From the NCBI GenBank assembly GCA_013180625.2, contig SNVD02009484.1, positions 186,001 through 250,000 on the forward strand: 64,000 bases of DNA, given 5' to 3'. This stretch comes from Boswellia sacra. Its lineage: Eukaryota > Streptophyta > Magnoliopsida > Sapindales > Burseraceae. The notes beneath the pieces are model-generated. The model saw only the letters and a program-made list of their open reading frames with translations. It did not search any database and was not told the DNA's origin. Numbering within the stretch: position 1 is the first letter of the stretch; each line of letters starts with the position of its first letter. Below are positions 39,953 through 51,504 of the stretch, piece by piece. The position numbers and the translations under genes are program-made.

Positions 39953-41113
39953 AAGTTGAAATGAGCAACAAAACCCTATATGCCCACTCCTTCATCTACG
40001 CTCTCCATCATTTTCCTCTTACCTTAGCCGCTCAAACTCATGGCTCTCATCCTTCTCATTACCCTCATCGTTCTCATCCCTCTCATCGTCATCATCAACT
40101 GATCTCTTCACCTCCATCACCCTTCATGTCCGCAGCTATTTAATGAAATTTTTTTAAAAAAAATTTACTATATTTATTTATTTGCTAAGCTTAAGACTGT
40201 GAGTGCGGTGTAGTCCTCACGGCGCCTTCTCACGCATTTTATCGACTCAAACGAAATGCTCCTTCACTTCACTTGTATTTGGTAACCTCTTTAACTTTTT
40301 CAGCTATAACTCTTTTGTTTTGGTTTTCTTTCGCTGCTTGGATATGATAATGAATGTTAGATCAAAAGTCTATCAAAAAGCAAGTTCTTTACCTGCCCAT
40401 TTTAGCAGCTACAAGTACAACTTTTTAATGCCTGTCACCTGTTCGATCAAATACCCCAGCTCAGTATCTTTCTTTCTTTCTTCTGGCATAGTAGTTGCTC
40501 ATTCTTTAATCGTTTAGGAGGCAACTATCTGGATTTTGTTTCAATCCATATTTCCTTTTACATCTTAAACTTGGATTTCTTATTTCTTTCGTTATTTTTT
40601 TTCAGATTACAGTTTCTGACTAACTCACTATCAAAGCTTAACAAAAAGCAATCATGGATGGTATGTTAAATCTGCAGCTTTTTTTTTTAATTATTATTCT
40701 TGTTACCAATTGAATAGAAATGTGTAAAATGCACGAGAAATCTTAGTCACATTCTTTAGTTTTTGTTGTCTGCAACTCAAACACTTGATAAATTACTTAG
40801 AAAAGATGAGCCTATTTTTATAGAATGATTGGTTGATACTATCTTTAGATATTGACTTTCAAGAGTGTCATTTCATCACTGTATAATCTAGGTTTCAAAT
40901 GGTTTTTTCGGCTTTTTCTTTTTTTATAACTCTGCTCGCTAAGTAATGTTTGCTGAGATTTTAACTTAAAGTTCATAAGGTTTACACCTTAATCTTTTAT
41001 GCTTTTGACAAATTCTTTGGCACTTTAAAACAACTAATTACTTTTTGAACTTATAGGCTGGAGGCAGCGCCGACTCCAGCCTCGCTGACTCCAGCAGCCC
41101 CGTGAGGCACCGA
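39953..41113 (+). other. Probable captured sequence of unknown origin in inner CACTA
   Basis: This region is less AT-rich than the element's arms. It contains a frame with a His/Ser/Pro-rich reading (39961-40140), then 40203-40517 with an ATG and a mixed, exon-like composition, and a GC-rich patch at 41060-41110. No family could be recognised. Position and composition suggest promoter/UTR or exon pieces of captured genes, perhaps the leader of the phosphate carrier fragment that follows, but this is inference. Confidence 0.35.
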
Positions 41114-41240
41114 CTAAGTACAAGAGCATATCATCTGGTTTTGGAGTTTTGCTGAAGGAGCAGGGAGTGAGGGGCTTCTTTAGGGGATGGGTACCTACAC
41201 TGCTTGGTTATAGTGCTTAGGGACAGTTCGTATTTGGCAT
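41114..41240 (+). pseudogene. Captured exon fragment of mitochondrial phosphate carrier
   Basis: The frame reads TKYKSISSGFGVLLKEQGVR, then GFFRGWVPTLLGYSA, a TAG, and GQFVFG. This is the conserved segment of the plant mitochondrial phosphate carrier (SLC25A3-type, PHT3 family), which imports phosphate into the matrix. Family members have Gln where the TAG stands (SAQG), a C-to-T change. Only about 42 codons are present. The segment precedes the coatomer fragment on the same strand inside the inner CACTA element. It cannot function as a carrier. Confidence 0.88.
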
Positions 41241-41636
41241 GCAACTACTTATAGATAACCTTTTAGCTGCTCTATTTACTTTTCAAGGTTTATAAGCTTA
41301 TAGATTATGCTTGGCTTTCATCTGCTAGTAATTTTTTGTTCACAATCAGATTTTATTTTCAAATTTAAATTCAAGCTTTGATGTATTTTAAATTATGATC
41401 CATTGGTTATTTAGACTTTATATCCTTTAGGTTGGTAAATGCTTTGAAATAGGAAGCTTAATATCAAACTATGGAATTTTTTTTTTTAACCATGCATGTG
41501 TGAAAAAAAATCCTGCAATTTCTTTTATATTATAATAATCGTCGTCATGATTATTATTTTTTGAATATTTGTTATATCTGATTGAGCCATATAGAGTTCT
41601 TTGAAATGTTTCTAAACTGAGTTTCTTGTCTTGTAG

Positions 41637-43211
41637 GCTTGAGAACACGTTGAATTATGGTCTGGAAAGAGTTTGGGCTGTTCGGTATATGAAAGGTTCT
41701 CGCAGGTGAGTTTCTCCATATACATATATAATATAAATTTTACTGCTGTTAATCTTGTATGCATGGGGTCTCCAGTAGATATCTACACATTGGAGAATGT
41801 GTTCTAGTGTTTCAAAAACATCAATTCTCTTCGGTTAAGCTTTTGAAGAGTTATATTTATATATGCTACTGAAGTTGTAAATTTCTGTTTAATGCATACT
41901 TAAAAATATACTTTTTTAAATTTCTTATTTATTTATCATGACGTTGTTACTATTCATTTCATTGCATAGAATTGTAATTGGTTATGATGAAGGAACCATC
42001 ATGGTGAAAATTGGTCGTGAAGAACCTGTAGCTACTATGGATAATAGTGGAAAGATCATATGGGCTAAGCACAATGAAATTCAAACTGTGAACATCAAGA
42101 GTGTTGGAGCAGATTTTAAGGTTTGAGCTTAGACTATCTGCTTCCTTTGCTGCATGTTATGTTTCTAAAATAGATGACGGTTTAAGTAATTGGCTTGTCT
42201 TGCATCTTAGGTTACTGATGGAGAAAGATTGCCTTTGGCTGTTAAGGAATTAGGAACCTGTGATCTTTACCCAGAGGTGAGTTGACATTTTGCTGCTTGG
42301 TTTTATTTGTCTCAGATGTGTTTTGTTTTATGCATTTCTATCTTTTCTCTGCTTTCTTCCTCACCATGTCTTATTTAGTGTAAATCTTTCGAAGCACATT
42401 CATAGATGTATATCTAAACATTTGCTGCTTTAATCATGTATATGTAGAAATAGACTATCAATTTTTGCTGCTTAAGATCTAATTTTACTTGTTCCACGTT
42501 GCCTATTTTTCTATCTGTTGGAAAATTTTTTCTTGATTTATTTCAGATACTATTTGCATTTAATAGTCATCAGCATTTAGAAGTCACCTCTTTAAGTAGG
42601 TTTTAGGTGTGTAGAGATCAAATGAAAAAGTTATAGTAGTATCTAAAGAGTTTAAAGGACATGATGGGAGAATTTATTCCATACTAACTGGTACTTTTCA
42701 AGGTTTTTCTTTATTTGCCAATTAAAGTGTAATGATATGGAGGAATAAGGTTTTATTTAATGTGTTTATATGGTCTCTTGGTCTCTCTGTTGTTATTAGT
42801 ATTGTTATTACTGTATTTCTTGTTGTCTTGCAGAGCTTGAAGCACAATCCTAATAGGAGGTTTGTTGTTGTCTATGGAGATGGTGAGTATATTATATACA
42901 CAGCTTTGGTCTGGAGACATAGATCCAATGTGCATTTATGGGGGCACTTTGCTGGCAATGTGCTCAAATGATTTTATTTACTTTTATGACTGGGCTGAAT
43001 GCAGATTGATTAGACGGATTGATGTTACTGTGAAAGTAAGTGCTAATACGCCTAAAATAGATTGTTTTCATTTTTTATCATTTCAAGCTATCATTGCTTT
43101 ATGTATTATATTAATTATGCTTTTAAAACATCCCAGAATCTGTATTGGGCTGATAGTGGTGATTTGGTGGCAATTGCTAGTGATTCGTCTTTCTACATAC
43201 TGAAGTACAAT
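41637..43211 (+). pseudogene. Captured fragment of coatomer subunit beta' gene, five exons with introns
   Basis: Beta'-COP is a WD-repeat subunit of the COPI vesicle coat. Five exons keep their GT-AG junctions and phases: 41637-41705 (LENTLNYGLERVWAVRYMKG), 41970-42120 (IVIGYDEGTIMVKIGREEPV..., to VNIKSVGADFK), 42211-42276 (VTDGERLPLAVKELGTCDLY), 42834-43035 and 43137-43211 (NLYWADSGDLVAIASDSSFY). In the fourth exon, about 45 codons between ALVWR and [25 protein letters not shown] are missing and the frame shifts near 42925. Intron retention shows the copy came from genomic DNA, not RNA. The rest of the gene (N-terminal WD repeats, C-terminal part) is absent, so it is a non-functional transduplicate. 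Confidence 0.93.
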
Positions 43212-45464
43212 GTAAGGACTTATATCAACATAATTCCCTTGTTAGATTGATTTAAAAAAAAAATCTTAATAGGTGTTTTAATTAATCTCGGGTATAATTA
43301 TTTAATTTTGCTCTTTTTTGTTCTCTAAAATGCAAAAAAACAGGTTCTTGAATAGGATCCCGCAGAATGGGCAAACATGGTTCTTGAATAGGAAGAGAAA
43401 TAGGATTATAAAAGATGTCTCACTCCAAACAATATTGTTGACGGTTCACCTAATCTTAATCTTGCTTTTGATGCACAAATATTCCAACATAGTTGAGCTA
43501 TGATTGATAGCATTTTGTGCATCTTATGCCTGATGCTAGTCGATTTTTTCTTTCCCTTGGTTTCCATCATTACCATGAATTTTTCCAATCTGCCCTTGCA
43601 GAAATTTTCTTCTTTCTTTTCTTTCCAATAATGTTGGTGATATTTATACAATTCAAATTCGTGGCTGCTTTACAATTCAAATTTCTGATAGGCTAAAATC
43701 TCTTTCTAGGTTTTTTGTTCCACTAATGCTAAAGTTAGAGCAAATGAATCTTTATTGCTCATATTTGTGCATTTTTAGTTCTGTAGCATGTTATAAATCC
43801 TGTGCACTTGCTGGTTAAATGCAAAGCTTAATTGAAAAAGTTTTTCTCCTTATTTTGGCTGGTTCTTAATTGTTTATGGCTTTATGGGGTAATATAATGT
43901 CGTTTCATTTTTATGGATGGTTGATGATGCCCTCCATGTTGCTAATAGAATGCCCCTTTATTGACGAGGTAGATGCTTTTGGTACCTGCTAGATTTGATA
44001 CTCAAAGTGGAGCTGATAGAGAAGTTCATTACGTCCTTTCCTTTCATAACTCATGAACAACTATGACAGAACAATTATGTTTAATTAGCTTTTTAGATAT
44101 TCTTAGGAATCCATTTTCTGTAATCAGTATTTTCAATTTATAGAAAATTTATCATGAAATGGTCTGAAACTAGTTCCTGTTTTTGTAAAATTTCTTTTGT
44201 TTGAGTCTCGTAACATATCCTATTCTAGTCCAGCAGAGATGCAGTTTGGACCCTGCACTTCTATAACCAAGAAGACTTGTAAGGCTTGACAAAAGAAGTA
44301 ACTTCCTATTAACTCCAAAAATGAATTCTCCAACTCATAAGAGGGAAAAGGATAGTTGTTTTATATGTATTTCTCTTGCAATCCCCTTCCCTCCCCTTCT
44401 TTTTCTAAGTGTTGTTTGTTATAAATGTTTGTTTGCGTATATCTTTTATTAATTGGGTATGTTTGTTTGTGTAACTCTTATATTTATTAGGTGGATTTGT
44501 AACCTTTTTCATTTAACTTGAGCCTTGATCTTAAGGTGTGCTTATCAAGCATTGTGATACACTTAATGGTCGCCTGTGTTTGCATAGGTTTCCAGTTTAT
44601 AGTGCTGATGGAGAGCCCAAATGATGAGGGGGACTTAAAAGGATTATGTTTCTTGACCAGCAAAGATCACTACATGTTAGGTCAGTTGATCTCAATTTTC
44701 TATACTGTAACCTGTTTAGGCAAGCATCTTACGTCAAAACATAAAGCAATTTTACAGCATGCAAACTTCGTGTGGCTAAAGTCTGATACAAAAGCAATTC
44801 ATTCTGAATTCAGATGCTTCTACTTTGATAGAATAATAATTTCTTGTTGCTGTTTGTGACTATCTTATTCTTTTCAAGTTTAATGCGCAGAAAGATGAAA
44901 AAAGTAATATTGCAAGCTGTTATGTAACTTGAGTTGAGCCAGCCTTAATATCGCAAGATTTAATATTTGTATTAAACCACCTGTGATGTTGTCATTCATT
45001 GCAAGTATGAGTCTAAAACATTGCTTCTAACATAGTTAGAACTTATCAAATGAGTGAACAAAAATTTAGCAAACCAAGTGAAGAAATGCAAATGAGTTGC
45101 AACACTTTTTCTTTCTTTTCTCAGTTTTACTATATCTTAAGTTACTTGAGTGGCGATATGCAGGATCTAATTCTTAGGACTGATTGTCATGCTTCCAAGA
45201 AAAATTCAAGAAGGGGCTTTAAACCAATATGACGAAGCCTGCTGCATACTTTAGATTTCACAATGATTAAGTCTGTTACTTGTTTTTCTTTTCTTTTTTC
45301 TTCATTCATACATTATGTGTTCATTAAATTAATTAGTTAGTGTCCGGTCTTTGCACTCATGGACTCAATAAGATTTTGTTTGTCCATTACAAAATTGAAT
45401 TAATTGTTCTTATGATTAGTGTCAGTAATTTGAAGAAGAATTATAGACAATGTATTCTTGTACA
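43212..45464 (+). other. Inner CACTA body between captured fragments
   Basis: No complete gene is seen. At 43340-43500 a broken frame reads EWANMVLE, then SLQT and DGSPNLNLAFDAQIFQHS, which looks like exon sequence but is not recognised. 44590-44690 has another exon-like open stretch without a recognisable family. The rest is AT-rich and intron-like. These may be further captured pieces, possibly intron and flanking exon of the S28 peptidase gene that follows. Confidence 0.35.
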
Positions 45465-45513
45465 GGTTTTAGCAGAGAAATTTGGAGCAACGGTGGTTTC
45501 ACTTGAGCATCGT
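45465..45513 (+). pseudogene. Captured exon fragment of a serine carboxypeptidase S28-family protein
   Basis: A short stretch after an AG acceptor (GTACAG) encodes VLAEKFGATVVSLEHR, the conserved block of S28 peptidases (EDA2/thymus-specific serine protease-like), where family members read LAxKFGAxVVSLEHRYYG. The sequence then departs from the family after the Arg codon, probably at the capture breakpoint. At 16 residues it is diagnostic but short. It lies on the same strand as the other captured fragments. Confidence 0.7.
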
Positions 45514-45551
45514 TTAGTTTGTGTGATTACATATATAAGAACAATACCTAT

Positions 45552-45558
<7 letters not shown>

Positions 45559-45605
<47 letters not shown>
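45559..45605. repeat. (AC)n microsatellite
   Basis: About 23 uninterrupted AC units flanked by TATATATA on both sides, in the right arm of the inner CACTA element. Frames running through it are artefacts of the repeat. Confidence 0.97.
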
Positions 45606-45616
<11 letters not shown>

Positions 45617-45682
45617 TAATTTTTTTAAATACTTGGCGGTTAAAAACTGTCAAGTATATTTTTTTTTAATTTTTGAAACTAT

Positions 45683-45713
45683 TATACTTGGCGGCCAAAA
45701 ACCGCCAAGTATA
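45683..45713. repeat. Sub-terminal hairpin of inner CACTA
   Basis: A perfect 12-base inverted repeat, TATACTTGGCGG and CCGCCAAGTATA, with a 7-base loop. The GGCGG/CCGCC words recur four more times between 45635 and 45812. Such sub-terminal repeats are typical transposase-binding regions of CACTA elements. Confidence 0.8.
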
Positions 45714-46790
45714 GTCAGATGCATATTTGACACTTTGACCGACCACCAAATACAGTCAAATTGACTATATTTGGCGGTGCCACTGGTGGCGCTTTTAAGA
45801 CCGCCAAATATGATCATTTTTCTTGTAGTGATTATACTATAAAATTGGTACTAGAAGATCTTCTATTAATAACATAGTACCAAAACAAATCTCCTTAACT
45901 AAAAGACTACCAGTGATATCAAAGGAAATATGCACACTATATTATTCCTTTTCTGATGTTACTTGTCTTGAATTTGCACTTAGAAAAAAAGAAAAGAAAC
46001 AAGGTCATTTCTACTTCCCAAGAAAGAGCCATAATATTAATTTATTATTGAAAACTACGGAAATGGGTTAAAAAAATTTGATGATATAAGTCAATATTTA
46101 ATATACGAAGTCAAGATCAATGAGTTATGAAGTGAATAAGTAAGTAAAATTAATGTGATTATAATAATATAAAGTGAATGTAAGCTAACAGGGATATCTA
46201 TAGAGAATCACATGTTTTCTACCTAATAAAGACCACAACATGTGAGAACAAATATAATATACATCTACTTGTACATAAAGTATATACCAACATGCATTGT
46301 GTACATTTAAAACTACAAAATGTAAAGATAGTAATCAATCAAAAATGGCATATAAAGGGTAGAAACAGGTACTCTAATTATCAATCAATCAAGAGATAAA
46401 GAGAAGTTAATTGGTTGCAATTGATGACATGACAAGAGATGAGTTTATAATCAAGAATCTAAATCAGAAACTAAATCGAAGCAAAGATAACAAATAAATG
46501 AATAATTGAAATAAAATTTATATGCAATAATATACAAACAAATCAAACATCATACAATTGAAAATAAAAGCTGAATAAAAAAATACTTTTTCCTAGAGAG
46601 CAAAGTGGCACCAATGAAAGATCCAGTTTGGAGAGAACCCTCGTCTCATTTAGAGAAAAGCCGAAAACCAGCATCTGCCAGAGTAGTTACCATCACCTCT
46701 TTCGAAGGCTGAGAAGACACTGCGAAGGTTCCTTGTCATCCAAAAAATAATAATCTAAAAAAAACACTTTTTTTATTACACTCCAAACAA

Positions 46791-47240
46791 TCAAAGCATT
46801 AACTGAATATTTAGATCTTCCAAATTTCCCAACTTAAAAAACACAAAATTGACAAAACCTAAATTGTAGAAATAAAAATGCCACCTAATCTTGAGTGCTT
46901 TAACACAAGTATCTTTATATAACTTAACCGTCTCTTCACCTGTAAGGTCTGTTTCACCCCGTTCATCCACAAATTCCAATTCCACATATCCATACCCTTG
47001 AACTGAGCCGAAAGCTCTGAAAACGATGACAGTGTGACCTTCTTATGGGATGTGAACAACTGCGATTGAACGATCGAGGTCAGGAAAAAAGATGTGCTTT
47101 GCAATGATATGCTTCACAGCATTGCGACAGCGCCATTTTGGTAAGATTATTAGGCAGCGAGAACACTACCAGCTGGGTGGCACCGCCTGATAGCAATGGC
47201 GGTGGCGCTGAATCTGAGAGGAGGAACACGATGGTGATGA
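46791..47240 (-). other. Exon-like fragment in right arm of outer CACTA, unrecognised
   Basis: The minus strand reads, in overlapping frames, KHIFFPDLDRSIAVVHIP (near 47050-47100), then FRAFGSVQGYGYVELEFVDE (near 46975) and RGETDLTGEETVKLYKDTC (46890-46960). Upstream (47110-47230) the composition is GC-richer. The text looks like conserved protein-coding exon sequence with one or two frame slips, probably a captured host gene fragment. I do not recognise the family. A 27-base A/T-rich flank follows the last coding-like codon. Confidence 0.45.
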
Positions 47241-48023
47241 GGAGAAAAACGTATTAGGGATAGGGATATGGTTTGTGAACTTCTTTCAATACTTTGCTAA
47301 ATTTTGAGGATATCCATATATATTAAAACTTATAAAAATTATCCTTGAAAATCACCGATAAGTTTATAAATTTTATAATTTTTATTTACACCCTGAATTC
47401 AAGTTTTGTTACTTTTTTAATTCAATTTTAAAAATAAAAAATTAATGACATGATTTTGCTTAAATTTTAAATTAGAATTAAATATAAAAATTATAAATTA
47501 CTCACTATATTATATTTGATAGTTTTACTCTAATTTTTTTTATTTTGTAAAAAATATGTATTATATATCTCATTGAACAATTAAGAGTACTTTAAAAATT
47601 AAATTATTTTAACAATAGTATTTTACTTTTGTATTAACTACTTTTTAATGAAACTTTAATTCAAGTAAATGTGGACAAATATGACATTGTATACTTAAAA
47701 ATACTCATCTTTATGTTCTACATATAAATGATGACTTTGAGAAATGAACATGTCATCTATTGAGTGACATTATTTAATAATTAAAAAATGAGTCTTTTAA
47801 CTAAAAACACTCATCTTTTACTTTTAACGTACAATGATGACTTTTTTACATAATAACACTCATATATCAAGTGTCATTATTTAGGTATAAATAAAAGGAT
47901 GATAGAGGTAAATTATAACACTTATTAATGAGGTATCATTGTTTTACTTCAATGCAAATGATGACAGATAAAAACTAAACACTCAGTTATTAACTATCAT
48001 AGTTTAGCATTTTTGTAGTAGGG

Positions 48024-49542
48024 TTTAAACAAACAAATGTGATGGCTGACAATATGGAAAGAAACAGAGAAAGAGCTATAGTCCCAGCTAATCCAAGACT
48101 TATGGATTACATGCTTCTTACAGTGAAAGGAATTCATCAAGCTATAAGGAAGCTGACCATTCAAGCAAACAATTTTGAGATTAAGCCAGCTACTCTTCAG
48201 ATGATTCAATCATTTGCATTTCGTAGACTGCCTTATGAAGATCCTAATGCCCATATTGCTAATTTTATTAAAATTTGTGAAACATTCAAGCCTAATGGAG
48301 TTTCGGATGTGCTTTTAGACTTCAGTTGTTTCTTTTCTTTTTTTATTAAAAGATAGAGCTAAGAGTTAGTTGAATTCTTTGCCTGTAGATTCTATCACTA
48401 CTTGGGAGAAGTTAACCCAGAAATTCCTAGCGAAAATTTTCCCACCATCAAAGACAGTTAAGCTACGAATAAAGATTTTCAATTTTGCACAAAATGAGGG
48501 AGAATCTTTATATGATGCATAGGAGAGGTTCAAGGAGCTGCTTAGAAAGTGTCCTCATCATTGCCTAGCCAAATGGATGCAAGTAGAAACATTCTACAAT
48601 GGTTTAGGACATTCGACAAGAACTCTAATAGATGCAGCCTCAGGAGGAGCTTTTATAAAGAAAACATAAGATTAGGCATATGACTTGATTGAGGAGATGA
48701 CAATGAACAACTTTTAATGGAATAGTGAGAGAGCTACATCCAAAAATTAAGCTAGCTAGACTTCACAATCTTGATGAAATTGACTCTTTGAAAGCACAAA
48801 TGGCTGCGCTGACTAGACAATTACAAAATCACACTATGGCAGCCAATGCTATCCATATTCCAGCAGTTGTGTGTGAGCATTGTCAAGGCAATCATCCTAG
48901 TGAGAGGTGTGAAAAAGGGAATCCATTCGAAAGATAAGTTGAGCAAGCTAGCTATGTTGACTATAACCACCCTACAAATAACCCTTGTAGCAACACCTAC
49001 AACCCAGGCTGGGGAAATCATCCAAATTTCTCTTAGGGTAACCAAAATGCCATGAAACCTCCTCAACAACCCACTTAACAAAAAAAGAAACTAACTTTAG
49101 AAGAAGCCTTGGCCTAATTGACAATAACCATAACAAGCTTTATGAAAAGAATTGACCAATTCATGGTTGAAACACACAACAATTTCCAAAACCAATTAGT
49201 CCAAATTAAAGCTTGGAGACTCAAGTAAGTCAGCTAGCCAATATTGTCGATGGAAAACTATAAGGTAACTTACCTAGTACTACTGAAGTGAACCCAAAAG
49301 AGCCTTGCAAAGCTATTGCTTTGAGGAGTGGTAAAGAATTGGAAGAACCAAATAAGGGTGAGAGGCGAAAGGAGAAGAAAGAAGAAGAACAGGTCATTAC
49401 CTCGACGCCAACAATGAAGACTAACGAAGACAAAGTTCAAAACACACATTGCCTAATGCAGAACCAGTTCCTAAAGTTCCATTTCCTCAAAGGTTGCAAA
49501 ATAGCAAATTTGATAAACAATTCTCTAGGTTCTTAGAGGTCC
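48024..49542 (+). pseudogene. gypsy 2 gag, main part, broken
   Basis: After the CACTA element gag resumes: MADNMERNRERAIVPANPRL, then FEIKPATLQMIQSFAFRRLP and DPNAHIANFIKICETFK, to a frame loss near 48340. Later frames give WEKLTQKFLAKIFPPSK-like and QNEGESLYDAxERFKELLRKCPHH-like text (48400-48560), and the zinc knuckle VCEHCQGNHPSERC (about 48868-48910). The tail to 49542 is the hydrophilic linker with KALALRSGKEL-like text (49308-49340). Stops at 48353, 48936 and elsewhere make it non-functional. Confidence 0.85.
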
Positions 49543-50235
49543 TTGGAGCAAATGCCCAACTATGTCAAATTCATGAAAGACATATTGATCGAGAAGCAAA
49601 AGCTAGAAGATTATGAGACCGTTGCCTTAATCGAAAAGTGTAGCCCCATATTGCAAAAGAAACTGCCACCAAAGCTCAAGGATCCAGGGAGTTTTTCTAT
49701 TCCTTGCTCTATTAGTGACTCGTTCTTTACTAATGCATTATGTGATTTAAGTGTAAGCATAAATCTAATGCTTTTATTTATTTTTAGGAAGCTTGGCTTA
49801 GGTGAGGCATGTCATACTACAGTTTCTTTGCAGCTAGCTGATAGATCCATCAAGCATCTAAGAGAAGTAATTGAAGATGTGCTGGTCAAGATAGATAAAT
49901 TCATTTTCCAAACAAATTTCATTGTGCTTGACATTGAAGAGGACAAGGAGATATCGATTATCTTGGGCAAACCATTTTTAGTAACTAGTACGACGTCGAT
50001 TGAGGTTCAAAAGGGTGAGTTGAGGTTGCATGTTCAAGAAGAAGAGGTAATATTTAATGTTTTTAATGCCATGAAGTACCCAGATGACATTGAAAATTGC
50101 TTTCGAATAGATGAGGTAAGTTTTATGGTATTAAAACATAAAAATTTACCTTTGGATGCATTAGAAGCTAGTTTGACATGTTCTAAATTACTGGATGAGT
50201 TTGATGATTGTGAAGTAGTTGAGTACATAAATTAG
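49543..50235 (+). pseudogene. gypsy 2 retropepsin-like protease domain
   Basis: A 230-residue open stretch holds the protease: LKDPGSFSIPCSISDSFFTN, the active-site region CDLSVSINLM (about 49740-49770), LADRSIKHLREVIEDVLVKI and IILGKPFLVTS. The usual active-site box is DLGASINLMP. Here the Gly after the Leu is Ser and the following residues are altered, so although the frame is open the catalytic loop is probably dead. It corresponds to 10591-11171 of gypsy 1. Confidence 0.87.
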
Positions 50236-51504
50236 ATGGATTCATTTTGGCCAAATAATAGGAAATATTATGAGCCATTAGGACAAGGATCTAGCAAACC
50301 ATTACCTTCAATTGAAAAACCACCAATACTTGAATTAAAACAACTACCTAGTTATCTTAAATATGACTACCTTGGGGAGTCATCCACACTTCTAGTCATT
50401 ATATCATCTAATATGACTAGTGTAGAGGAAGAAAAATTGTTAAAGGTATTAAGAGAGTATAAAACAACTATAGGATGGTCTATTTTCAACTTGAGAGGAA
50501 TTAGTCCTCTAATGTTTATGCACAGAAGTCTCATGAAAGAGAATTGTAAACCATCAATTGATGCACAAAGAAGGCTAAATCCTACCATGAAAGAGGTAGT
50601 TAGAGCTGAGATATTAAAATGGTTAGATGCAGGGGTAATTTATCCTATATCGGACAGCTCATGGGTGAGTCCGATTCAGGTTTTGTCTAAAAAAGGAAGG
50701 ATAACAGTTGTGAAAAATTAAAATAACGAGTTCATTCCAACTCGAACAATCATCAGGTGGCGTATTTGCATAGACTATAGAAAATTGAATAAAGCCACTA
50801 GGAAAGATCACTTCCCTTTATCTTTTGTAGATCAAAATGCTAATAGGTTGGTTGGACATGAGTATTATTGTTTCTTGGATGGCTATTCTGGATACAATCA
50901 AATTGCCATAGCACTTGAAGACCAAAAGAAAACCACCTTCACCTGGCCCTATGGTACATTTGCTTTTAAGAGAATGCCCTTTTTGTTGTGTAATGCCTTA
51001 GCCATATTTCAAAGATGTATGATGGTCATTTTTTCTCATATGATTGAGAAAAACATTGAAGTGTTTATGGATGACTTTTCAGTTTTTGGAAAAACACTTG
51101 ACCAATACCTAAAAAACTTAAAGTTAGTTCTTAAAAAGATGTGAGGAAACTAACTTGGTTTTAAATTGGGAAAAATGTCACTTCATGGTTAAGAAAGGGA
51201 TAGTTCTAGGCTACAAGATATCATCCATGGGAATTGAGGTTGATAGGGTTAAAATAGAGACAATTGAAAAACTGCCACCACCTATATCGGTAAAAGCACT
51301 TAGAAGCTTTTTTGGACACGCGGGTTTCTATAGGAGGTTTATTAAGGATTTCTCCAAGATTTCTAAACAACTTTCGAATTTACTTGTGCAAAATAACTCG
51401 TTTGTGTTTGATAGCAACTGTGTGCAGGCCTTTGAAACTCTAAAAAAGAAGTTGGTAACAGCTCCTGTTGTGGTAACACCAGATTTAGAGTTCTGTTCCA
51501 GTTG
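50236..51504 (+). pseudogene. gypsy 2 reverse transcriptase, broken
   Basis: Three consecutive open pieces cover the RT. The linker and fingers are 50236-50721 (LKQLPSYLKYDYLGESSTLP, to WLDAGVIYPISDSSWVSPIQ). The palm is 50785-51144 (KDHFPLSFVDQNANRL, FLDGYSGYNQIAIALEDQ, FAFKRMPF, and the catalytic box VFMDDFSVFG). The connection is 51155-51504 (SMGIEVDRVKIETIEKLPPP, FFGHAGFYRRFIKDFS). A stop at 50719, one near 50770 and a frameshift near 51145 break it. Motif order agrees with gypsy 1. Confidence 0.9.

Larger units (their letters stand above)
39276..45830. mobile_element. Inner CACTA-like element carrying host-gene fragments, 6.55 kb
   Basis: The termini are CACTACAAGAA (39276) and TTCTTGTAGTG (45830), flanked by a perfect ATT duplication (39273-39275 and 45831-45833). 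The two termini share a further GCATATTTG / CATATTTGG stretch just inside. The right sub-terminal region holds repeated GGCGGT / CCGCCAA words, including a 12-bp-stem hairpin (45683-45713). These differ from the outer element's repeats, so the two belong to different families. No transposase is present. The body carries fragments of a phosphate carrier, coatomer beta' and an S28 peptidase, all on the plus strand, in the manner of Pack-CACTA elements. Confidence 0.88.
37635..48023. mobile_element. Outer CACTA (En/Spm-like) element, non-autonomous, 10.39 kb including nested element
   Basis: The left terminus CACTACTACAAAAATGCT and the right terminus AGCATTTTTGTAGTAGGG are inverted repeats of 18 bases with one mismatch. 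The flanking 3-bp sites are TCT (37632-37634) and TTT (48024-48026), a duplication with one change. Both sub-terminal regions carry many copies, in both orientations, of the words AATGATGACAG and ACACTCATCTTT (37660-37925 and 47695-48000), the sub-terminal repeats expected for transposase binding. No transposase gene is present. About 3.8 kb belongs to this element; the remainder is the inner CACTA element. Confidence 0.88.

Noticed and set aside
43318..43520. Fourth captured gene (EWANMVLE / DGSPNLNLAFDAQIFQHS text)
   Set aside because: It is exon-like but frame-broken and not recognisable. It is noted under the CACTA body rather than called as a gene.
45441..45764. Open frames of about 70-110 codons with His/Thr or Cys/Val repeats
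   Set aside because: They run through the (AC)n microsatellite, which is open in several frames by nature. Only the short S28-like block at 45465-45513 has protein meaning.
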